Position numbers and translations under genes: made by a program | The notes under the pieces: model-generated | Seen by the model: only the letters and a program-made list of their open reading frames with translations | Told to the model about the DNA's origin: nothing | The model's database searches: none | Assembly: GCA_937973555.1 (NCBI GenBank) | Contig: CALJKL010000055.1 | Location: forward strand, 1-19,317 | Length of the DNA: 19,317 bases | Direction of reading: 5' to 3' | Source: an uncultured Flavobacteriales bacterium | GTDB lineage: Bacteria; Bacteroidota; Bacteroidia; Flavobacteriales; Weeksellaceae | Shown here: piece after piece, positions 8,875 through 15,173 of the stretch | Position numbering within the stretch: position 1 is the first letter of the stretch | Layout: each line of letters opens with the position of its first letter

Positions 8875-9557
8875 AGACTTTTTTATTAACCATTTTAACT
8901 TTCTCACAATTTTTATTATCTCAAAAAAAAGACAGTATAAATATACCGGAAAGACCTAGATTTGAAGCCAAACAACTCATTATTCCTGCCACATTAATGG
9001 CAACTGGAGCTGTAGTTCTGACAACAGAAAACAGAAACGCCACTATAATTCAAAACAAAAATTATTTAGCTTTTGGAGGATTTTTTGAAGATTATGCACA
9101 GTTTTTGCCGCATATTTCAGTATACACATTTGAACTGGCGGGCATGAAACCCAAAACAGATTTTTGGAACAGGTCTGCGATTTTAGCAAAATCACAAATC
9201 ATTGTTATGGGAAGCAGTTATATTTTAAAAGAGACATTCCGCGAACCAAGGCCCGATGGAAGCAATAAGTTCGGGTTTCCTTCCGGTCATACGGCAACTG
9301 CTTTTTCGGGAGCTGAAATGCTTTCTATGGAATATAAAGAAGATTATCCTTGGGTACCATATGCAGCATATACCGTAGCTAGTGGCGTAGGCGTACTGAG
9401 AGTAGTACATGACAAGCATTATTGGAGTGATGTTATTTTTGGAGCCGGATTGGGTATCCTTTCAACCAAATTAGCTTATTGGACACATCAATATAAATGG
9501 AATAAAAAGGAAAAATCTAAAAAAGACCCTTTTCAGAATGTAATTTATAAGAATTGA
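8871..9557 (+). CDS. PAP2-family phosphatase, exported
   Basis: Phosphatidic acid phosphatase type 2 superfamily. Likely substrates are lipid phosphates or undecaprenyl pyrophosphate, but specificity cannot be read from sequence. It has 228 residues: a signal peptide or anchor at 1-17 (MKTFLLTILTFSQFLLS), then the three superfamily motifs: K120 with R127-P128, the PSGH motif at 137-140, and R177...H183...D187. H140 and H183 are the expected catalytic histidines. The start codon overlaps the ppk1 stop by 4 bases. Coupling to a polyphosphate kinase suggests a place in phosphate recycling at the envelope, which is inference. Membrane content is low for an integral PAP2, so it may be periplasmic like class A acid phosphatases. 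Confidence 0.88.
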   Translation: MKTFLLTILTFSQFLLSQKKDSINIPERPRFEAKQLIIPATLMATGAVVLTTENRNATIIQNKNYLAFGGFFEDYAQFLPHISVYTFELAGMKPKTDFWNRSAILAKSQIIVMGSSYILKETFREPRPDGSNKFGFPSGHTATAFSGAEMLSMEYKEDYPWVPYAAYTVASGVGVLRVVHDKHYWSDVIFGAGLGILSTKLAYWTHQYKWNKKEKSKKDPFQNVIYKN

Positions 9558-9573
9558 TAAATTTTAAATAAAC

Positions 9574-10542
9574 ATGAAAAATCATTATCGTTTTTTCTGT
9601 GTTTTTTTATTTTTTTTTCTGCGGATCAATGCCCAGAAAACAAGAGATTCTTTAGATTTTCTAACATATAAAATATCTGAAAACGAAAACTACACATATA
9701 GCAAAGTAAAGTTTTCTGACCTGTACAAAAGACTTCCTTTTATTACTATGAATACGGCAAAGGATATGGTGAATAAAGAATATTATCCTTTTTCACTGGC
9801 CTCTATGGCATCCACGGCATTACTTATCCCTTTAGATCCCATTATCAATAAAAACAGTAGAGGGCTTGGTAAAAAACTGGGATTTGATTATAACCATAGT
9901 TATAAAAAACTGGGACCACTAAAAATAATTCCTCAAAATGCCAATTCTCTTATATACTTTTTAGGAAATGGAACTTCTGTGATCTTAATGAGTGGAGGAT
10001 TTGCCACTTATGGTTTTCTTTGTAAAGATTACAGAGCGCAAAGTGTTTCTTTTCAATTGTTTCAGAGCATATTGGTTTCCGGTATCTTTACCCAAACCCT
10101 TAAAAGGATTACTGGTAGAGAAAGCCCTTTTATCGCTAATGAAGAAAACCGTAAAAATAGCAATTGGCACCTTCTACCAAGCTTTTCAGCATATCAAAAA
10201 GAAACTTCAAGATATGATGCAATGCCTTCTGGGCATTTAACAACAGGAATTGCAGCATGGATCATCATTGCAGAAAATTATCCTGAAAAAAAATGGATTA
10301 AGCCTCTAGGATTTACCATTTTAGGACTCATGAGTTTTGAAATGATGCAAAGCGGTGTACATTGGATTTCTGATTATCCCATAGCAATTCTCTTTGGATT
10401 TCTTATAGGAAAGAATATTGCTAAATCTGCCATTCATAAAAAATCTTCTTTACCAGAAAATTCTAAAAACAAATATAAAATCAATTTTTCTTCAACCTCA
10501 TTTTTGGGCTATCAAACATTCGGAATTGAAATTAAATTTTAA
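9574..10542 (+). CDS. Second PAP2-family phosphatase
   Basis: A 322-residue PAP2 superfamily protein unlike its neighbour outside the motifs. A signal peptide covers residues 1-21 (ends RINAQ). The motifs are K177...R182-ESP, PSGH at 218-221, and GVH263WISD267, with H221 and H263 as catalytic histidines. The first motif has R-E-S-P where the standard has RP, a variant seen in some Bacteroidota members. A serine/phenylalanine-rich tail of about 30 residues follows the last motif; the final residues (GIEIKF, ending in Phe) resemble an outer-membrane beta-strand end. It starts 16 bases after the previous gene and probably belongs to the same operon. Its stop abuts the stop of the convergent serine hydrolase gene, with no space for a terminator. 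Confidence 0.85.
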   Translation: MKNHYRFFCVFLFFFLRINAQKTRDSLDFLTYKISENENYTYSKVKFSDLYKRLPFITMNTAKDMVNKEYYPFSLASMASTALLIPLDPIINKNSRGLGKKLGFDYNHSYKKLGPLKIIPQNANSLIYFLGNGTSVILMSGGFATYGFLCKDYRAQSVSFQLFQSILVSGIFTQTLKRITGRESPFIANEENRKNSNWHLLPSFSAYQKETSRYDAMPSGHLTTGIAAWIIIAENYPEKKWIKPLGFTILGLMSFEMMQSGVHWISDYPIAILFGFLIGKNIAKSAIHKKSSLPENSKNKYKINFSSTSFLGYQTFGIEIKF

Positions 10543-12087
10543 TTAAAACACTCTTTTCAAATCCAAATCTCCAAAATCAAAACTAAAGTCTGTAACCTCC
10601 GAAATAGGTTTCATTTTGGCAGAAACAGCTTTGCCATTTTCATCAAAAGTCAAAGTAAAAAATGCATCGGCATCATAACTTCTATCGTCCCATTTTACAA
10701 CGAAGGTATCTTTAGAATAAGGCAAAACTTCTCCTTTCAGTCTTTCAGAAGATTTGCAAAAAATTCTGTATCCGCTTTTTTCTTTAGAAATCACTACATC
10801 CCCAAACCACGCATCACGGTAGGTCCCTACAAATTGTTCCGATGAAAGTTTTACAGTTTTATCTTTTTTATAGGCATCTACTTTGGCGTAAGTCTCAGAT
10901 TTTTCTTTTTCGTATTGTTGGTTGTTATGAACATTTCTATCCCCTAACATTTTTAGCCAATCTCTTCCCTCAATTCCCAAATAGGCATCTTTTACCGTAT
11001 TGGTAATGGTGGTAAATGCAGCACCTGACTGTTGGTTCGTTAAAACAACAACGCCCAAATTCATATCCGGAATCAAGGTGAAATGTGTTACAGTACCAAT
11101 CAACCCTCCAGAATGCTGAATCTGACGATGCCCCTTCACATCGCTAATGAACCAACCCAATCCATAGCCATAAAATTTGGTGTCATAAGGATTCTTAGCC
11201 GCCATAGGAATCGGCTGCTGAATCTGCCATAGCATATTTGCATTTTTTTCGGAAACCAGTCGTTTTCCATCTTTTGTCACAAAACCATTCATCAAGAAAG
11301 TAGCCCATGTAGTCATATCGTTGATATTGCTCAGAATTCCTCCGGCAGCATTGGCCGTTTCGTTCCAATCGTGAGGCACTGCAACAGCTTTTCCGTTGAC
11401 AGGTGCATGAGCATCAATTTTATTTTCTATGCCTTTTGCACGGTTATAAGAACCAAAGCTTGCCGTCATGCCTACGGGCTTCATAATTCTTTCTTCAATA
11501 AATTCTGCCCAGGTTTTTCCTGAAATTTTATGGATGATTTCACCTGCAACAATGAACATAATATTATTGTAGTCCATATTATTGCGGAAAGAATGCGCGG
11601 GCTTTAGATAACGTACATTGTGCACCAATTGCTCTATAGAGATATTGCCACCTTCCGGGAAAAACATCAAATCTCCTTCTCCAAGTCCTAAACCTGCTCT
11701 ATGGGTAATCAAATCCTTAATGGTAATTTCGCGGGTTACATAATCGTCATACATTTTAAAATCAGGCAAAAACTTGGTCACTTTATCATCCCAATCCAGT
11801 TTTCCTTCGTCTGCCAAAATGGCCAAAGCCGTGCAGGTAAACCCTTTAGAATTAGAAGCGATGCCCACCAAAGTTTCAGGAGTCATCGGTAACTTAGTCA
11901 TTAAAGAACGAACTCCAAAGCCTTTTGAATATATCACTTTTCCGTCTTTTACAATCCCAACAGACATGCCAGGAACATCAAAAGTGGTAATGGTTTTTTG
12001 GATCACTTCATCTAATTTCTGCTCAGAAATCTGGCTAAAAAAGAATAAAGAGAAAAGAACAAAGAATAGAGAAAATGATTTTTTCAT
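10543..12087 (-). CDS. Secreted serine hydrolase, beta-lactamase/PBP4* family with DUF3471 tail
   Basis: Serine beta-lactamase-like hydrolase (Pfam Beta-lactamase, class C fold). Natural substrates of these proteins are varied: D-Ala peptides, esters or amides. It has 514 residues. A signal peptide covers residues 1-18. The catalytic SxxK is S78-N-S-K81, the YxN motif is Y173-N-N175, and the third motif is HSGG at 325-328. All three are intact, so it should be active. Residues ~405-510 form a DUF3471-type beta domain often attached to this family. An ampC-like beta-lactamase is possible but unlikely given the tail. The promoter is weak: TATCTTTA (12108-12101) stands where a -7 box should be. 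It shares the 135-base divergent region with the UMP synthase gene. Confidence 0.88.
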   Translation of the reverse strand: MKKSFSLFFVLFSLFFFSQISEQKLDEVIQKTITTFDVPGMSVGIVKDGKVIYSKGFGVRSLMTKLPMTPETLVGIASNSKGFTCTALAILADEGKLDWDDKVTKFLPDFKMYDDYVTREITIKDLITHRAGLGLGEGDLMFFPEGGNISIEQLVHNVRYLKPAHSFRNNMDYNNIMFIVAGEIIHKISGKTWAEFIEERIMKPVGMTASFGSYNRAKGIENKIDAHAPVNGKAVAVPHDWNETANAAGGILSNINDMTTWATFLMNGFVTKDGKRLVSEKNANMLWQIQQPIPMAAKNPYDTKFYGYGLGWFISDVKGHRQIQHSGGLIGTVTHFTLIPDMNLGVVVLTNQQSGAAFTTITNTVKDAYLGIEGRDWLKMLGDRNVHNNQQYEKEKSETYAKVDAYKKDKTVKLSSEQFVGTYRDAWFGDVVISKEKSGYRIFCKSSERLKGEVLPYSKDTFVVKWDDRSYDADAFFTLTFDENGKAVSAKMKPISEVTDFSFDFGDLDLKRVF

Positions 12088-12112
12088 GTTGATTTTTTTG
12101 TAAAGATAGAAA

Positions 12113-12144
12113 TTTTGAAAAAAAATTTGAAAAATGTATATTTG
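12113..12144 (+). promoter_or_regulatory. Promoter for the UMP synthase operon
   Basis: TTTTG (12113-12117), 19 bases, TATATTTG (12137-12144): an exact -7 box with a good -33 element. It lies 78 bases before the ATG at 12223. A second exact -7 box, TAACTTTG at 12197-12204, has no -33 partner but sits close to the ATG and could be an alternative start of transcription. Confidence 0.6.
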
Positions 12145-12222
12145 ATAAAATATAAATTCTCCTAGATTTCATCAATTAAAATTCCCTTTAAAATCTTAAC
12201 TTTGTAAAAATCTAATAAAGCA

Positions 12223-13584
12223 ATGGAAAGTAAAAAAGAATTTTTCTTAGAGTGTTACAAACTGGGCATCATCAAATTCGGAAGATTTACTTTAAAAAGC
12301 GGCATCGAAAGTCCGTTTTATGTAGATTTAAGACCTTTGGCTTCCGAACCAAAAATCCTAAAACACCTAGCCAATTATCTTTTGGAAATGCTTCCTTTAG
12401 ACAATTTTGATGTGATTTGCGGTGTTCCTTATGCTGCACTGCCTATGGCTACTGCTATGTCTTTAGAAAGCTACATTCCTTTGATTATAAAAAGAAAAGA
12501 AGCCAAAGAATATGGCACCAAAAAACTCATTGAAGGCATATACAAAGCTGGGCAAAACTGCCTTTTGGTAGAAGATGTTATCACTTCTGGTAAATCTCTT
12601 TTAGAAACCATTCCGGAAATAGAAAACGAAGGACTTCATGTTTCTGACATTGTGGTGGTACTAGACCGAGAACAAGGAGGGAAGGAACTCCTGAAAGAAA
12701 AAGGATACAATGTACATACCCTATTTACCATTTCTGAAGTCGTAAAAATCTTAAAAGAGGTAGACCACCTAAGCGATGAAGAAGTAGAAAGAATCAATGA
12801 TTTTATTGCTGGAAACAAAGTAGAATTTGCACCAGAAAAAAGACTTTCTTATGAAGAAAAAATGTTGAACTGTGAACATGCTACCGGAAGAAAACTTCTG
12901 GAAATAGCCATTACCAAAAACTCTAACCTTATTGCATCGGCAGATGTATCTACCACAAAAGAACTGTTGGAATTTGCCGAAAAAGCAGGTCCTCATATTG
13001 TAGCGCTGAAAACCCACATCGATATTATTGCTGATTTTGATTCTGACAAAACCATACTTCCGCTGAAAGATATTGCTGCAAAACACAATTTTCTTTTGAT
13101 GGAAGACCGTAAGTTTGGCGATATTGGCAATACCCAAGAATTGCAGTACACCAATGGCATCTATAAAATTTCTCATTGGGCAGACCTGGTAACTTCTCAT
13201 GTCATTGCAGGCTATCAAAGTCTTGACTGTTTCAGAAATTCTGGAGTAATTGCCATTCTTTCTATGAGTAGCAAAGGAGCTTTAACCGACATCAATTACA
13301 GAACAGAAGCCTTGAAAATTATAGAAACACACCCTCATATTATTGGCTGTGTAGCACAAAATAGGGTTTCTCCGCAGACATTGCTTTTTACACCAGGTGT
13401 AAATTTGGCAGACAAAGGTGACGACAAAGGTCAGCAGTATAATACTCCTGAGCATGTTTTCAATAATCTGGGAACAGATTTTGTTATCGTTGGACGTGGT
13501 ATTTATAAGGCTAAAAATGTAGAAGATGCCGCACTAATGTACAAATTGGCCTCTTGGAATGCTTATTTAAAATCTCTAAATTAA
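12223..13584 (+). CDS. Bifunctional UMP synthase: orotate phosphoribosyltransferase fused to OMP decarboxylase
   Basis: Performs the last two steps of de novo pyrimidine synthesis in one 453-residue chain: orotate + PRPP to OMP, then OMP to UMP. Residues 1-200 are PyrE-like, with the PRPP-binding loop LLVEDVITSGKS (114-125). Residues ~210-453 are the decarboxylase. The catalytic set is D241, K263, D295, K297 and D300, with intervals of 22, 32, 2 and 3 identical to yeast OMP decarboxylase (D37, K59, D91, K93, D96). The phosphate-binding QQY (404-406) and VGRGI (423-427) are present. The motif DRKFGDIGNT is the eukaryotic kind (human DRKFADIGNT), not the E. coli DLKFHDIPNT, and domain order matches human UMPS. 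An AEC permease follows after 4 bases. Confidence 0.95.
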   Translation: MESKKEFFLECYKLGIIKFGRFTLKSGIESPFYVDLRPLASEPKILKHLANYLLEMLPLDNFDVICGVPYAALPMATAMSLESYIPLIIKRKEAKEYGTKKLIEGIYKAGQNCLLVEDVITSGKSLLETIPEIENEGLHVSDIVVVLDREQGGKELLKEKGYNVHTLFTISEVVKILKEVDHLSDEEVERINDFIAGNKVEFAPEKRLSYEEKMLNCEHATGRKLLEIAITKNSNLIASADVSTTKELLEFAEKAGPHIVALKTHIDIIADFDSDKTILPLKDIAAKHNFLLMEDRKFGDIGNTQELQYTNGIYKISHWADLVTSHVIAGYQSLDCFRNSGVIAILSMSSKGALTDINYRTEALKIIETHPHIIGCVAQNRVSPQTLLFTPGVNLADKGDDKGQQYNTPEHVFNNLGTDFVIVGRGIYKAKNVEDAALMYKLASWNAYLKSLN

Positions 13585-13588
13585 AATT

Positions 13589-14500
13589 TTGTCGAACTTA
13601 ATTTTACTTTTCTTTTGCCTGATTCTCGGGATTATTTTAAAGAGATCTAAAATAGTTCCGGAGAACTTTCATCAATCACTAAATGCCTTTGTGCTCAATA
13701 TTTCACTTTCGGCATTTTCTTTATACTATATTTCTAAAATAGAGCTCAACGCTTCTGTAATATACCCAATTGCAGTAACCTGGATCGGTATTTTTGCTGC
13801 CATCTTATTTTTTATCGTTTTAGGAAAACTACTAAACTGGAAATATTCCGTCATTGGGGCACTAATTATGTGTGCAGGGTTCAGCAACACCTCCTTTGTT
13901 GGCATCCCTGTAATACAGGCACTTTATGGAGAAAAAGGCTTAAAGACTTTGATGCTGGTAGACCAACCAGGTTTTGTGGCACTATCTACCGTTGGAATTT
14001 TAGTTTCAAATTTTTATTCCGGAAGCAAAGATTCTGTAACAAAACATTTGGTAAAAGTCATTAAATTTCCTCCATTTATTGCATTTGCCATCGCCTTATT
14101 GCTTAATATTTTTTCTATTGAAATTCCTAAGGATTTGGATGATGTATTCATGAAGTTAGGAGCCACCACTGTTCCGTTGGCTTTGGTTTCTGTGGGCAGC
14201 CAAATGCAATGGAAAAAAATTGAAAAACAGGACGGGTTTCACCTTTTCATAGGGCTATTTTTTAAGTTGATTATTTATCCACTCATTATTTTGGTGATAT
14301 ATAAATTTATTCTAAATCAAAGCGGAGAAATGATAGACATCTGCATTATGGAAGCCGCCATGGCACCTATGATTACAGCAGCCATTATTGCCTCTGCACA
14401 TAATCTGGATCCTAAATTATGTAACCTGATGGTAGCCGTAGGAATTCCTGTTTCATTTATTTCTCTTGCCTTTTGGCATTATATTTTACATTTTATATAA
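13589..14500 (+). CDS. AEC-family (auxin efflux carrier-like) permease
   Basis: Inner-membrane transporter of the AEC superfamily, about 303 residues with roughly 10 hydrophobic segments. Family members export organic acids or other small anions; the substrate is not known here. The N-terminus LILLFFCLILGIILKRSKIV and the block LIMCAGFSNTSFVGIPV (a conserved asparagine-containing re-entrant stretch) are typical, and the C-terminal half repeats the pattern. The start is TTG at 13589: the first in-frame ATG is far inside helix 3, and the TTG-started N-terminus fits the family. It begins 4 bases after the UMP synthase stop, so it is almost certainly cotranscribed and probably coupled. That suggests a pyrimidine or orotate-related substrate, an unproven guess. 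It is the last gene of flavobacterial character. Confidence 0.87.
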   Translation: MSNLILLFFCLILGIILKRSKIVPENFHQSLNAFVLNISLSAFSLYYISKIELNASVIYPIAVTWIGIFAAILFFIVLGKLLNWKYSVIGALIMCAGFSNTSFVGIPVIQALYGEKGLKTLMLVDQPGFVALSTVGILVSNFYSGSKDSVTKHLVKVIKFPPFIAFAIALLLNIFSIEIPKDLDDVFMKLGATTVPLALVSVGSQMQWKKIEKQDGFHLFIGLFFKLIIYPLIILVIYKFILNQSGEMIDICIMEAAMAPMITAAIIASAHNLDPKLCNLMVAVGIPVSFISLAFWHYILHFI

Positions 14501-14535
14501 TATTTTTTAAATAATTGCAATTTTGGGCTGATCGG
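14501..14535. other. Probable junction between flavobacterial and CPR sequence
   Basis: Everything before this stretch uses Bacteroidota promoter boxes and has flavobacterial gene families; everything after uses sigma-70 consensus promoters and CPR-type surface proteins. No terminator follows the permease, so its natural 3' flank may be missing. A 10-bp palindrome AATTGCAATT lies at 14513-14522 but makes no terminator. The exact base of the join cannot be told. Confidence 0.6.
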
Positions 14536-14563
14536 TTGACTGTATGGTAATTATTTCTATAAT
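14536..14563 (+). promoter_or_regulatory. Sigma-70 promoter for the 109-residue protein
   Basis: TTGACT (14536-14541), 16 bases, TATAAT (14558-14563). This is near-perfect sigma-70 consensus and unlike the Bacteroidota boxes found before 14.5 kb. The leader would be about 37 bases and shows no Shine-Dalgarno sequence. Confidence 0.75.
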
Positions 14564-14606
14564 AAATTTGAATAAAGAACCTAAATAAACCTTAAAATTT
14601 AAGCTT

Positions 14607-14936
14607 ATGAGAACCAAAAAGTATTCTACAGAAAAGGATGGAGAATTTCATGAAGAAAAGCCTAGGAAGAAAAAACTTTATAAAAAGAGAACCTCTTTCA
14701 AGAAGTTGAAACTAGTTTTTTATTTAATCTTTAGAAGACCAAAACCGTCACAAAGAAAGGGTCCTGGTGATTTAATTTTGGAATTTCTTCCAATTCCAGA
14801 GTGTGTAAAAAATTCTTCATTTTTTGTTTTGAGGCTTGTCAAAATGTGGGCCATGCGTACGAATAAAGAAACCGAGCCGACGAATGAAGAGTTGAGTAAA
14901 ATTGAAAAGGAGTTTACTTATTTAAGTGTTGCTTAG
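14607..14936 (+). CDS. Basic hypothetical protein, 109 residues
   Basis: I do not recognise this protein. The first ~52 residues are strongly basic (clusters EEKPRKKKLYKKR and KKLKL, then RRPKPSQRK), followed by an amphipathic middle (DLILEFLPIPEC) and an acidic tail (KETEPTNEELSKIEKEF). There is a single Cys. No signal peptide or clear membrane segment is present; the stretch LVFYLIF is too short. The charge pattern would suit a nucleic-acid- or membrane-surface-binding protein, but nothing proves it. That it is a real gene is supported by a consensus promoter 44 bases upstream and a terminator 12 bases after the TAG stop, so it is an independent unit. The start context (ATGAGAA) is shared with the sortase start. 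Confidence 0.7.
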   Translation: MRTKKYSTEKDGEFHEEKPRKKKLYKKRTSFKKLKLVFYLIFRRPKPSQRKGPGDLILEFLPIPECVKNSSFFVLRLVKMWAMRTNKETEPTNEELSKIEKEFTYLSVA

Positions 14937-14948
14937 TCAAAAGCAAAG

Positions 14949-14977
14949 ACCGTCTCTGGCAGGGGGCGGTTCTTTTT
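14949..14977 (+). terminator. Rho-independent terminator after the 109-residue protein
   Basis: ACCGTCTC (14949-14956) pairs with GGGGCGGT (14963-14970), 8 bp including two G-T pairs, loop TGGCAG, followed by TCTTTTT. It is 12 bases past the stop codon. The rest of 14978-15057 holds nothing I recognise. Confidence 0.8.
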
Positions 14978-15057
14978 AATGGTTTGTCCACAAAAACACT
15001 TAAAATGTCAAACTTTTTAGTATATATTTAGAGGGTATATTGGGTTTTTATTAAGTA

Positions 15058-15086
15058 TTGACAAAAAATGCTATACATAATATAAT
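15058..15086 (+). promoter_or_regulatory. Perfect sigma-70 consensus promoter for the surface protein
   Basis: TTGACA (15058-15063), exactly 17 bases, TATAAT (15081-15086). All twelve consensus bases and the ideal spacing are present, so strong constitutive expression is expected. The leader of roughly 80 bases is AT-rich and has no Shine-Dalgarno sequence close to the ATG at 15174. Confidence 0.88.
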
Positions 15087-15173
15087 AGCAACAAATGTTT
15101 TTATTTAAGTTTTAGTCGAAGATTTGCTTTTAATGAGGGCAAAAAATTATTATTTATTTTATTAAAAAGTTTT

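Noticed and set aside
12769..13218. Minus-strand open frame of 149 codons inside the UMP synthase gene
   Set aside because: It lies wholly opposite the catalytic part of UMP synthase, and its Phe/Cys-rich composition is that of a shadow frame.
14513..14522. Palindrome AATTGCAATT after the permease as a terminator
   Set aside because: It is short and AT-only apart from one GC pair, has no loop, and is not followed by a T run of terminator length.
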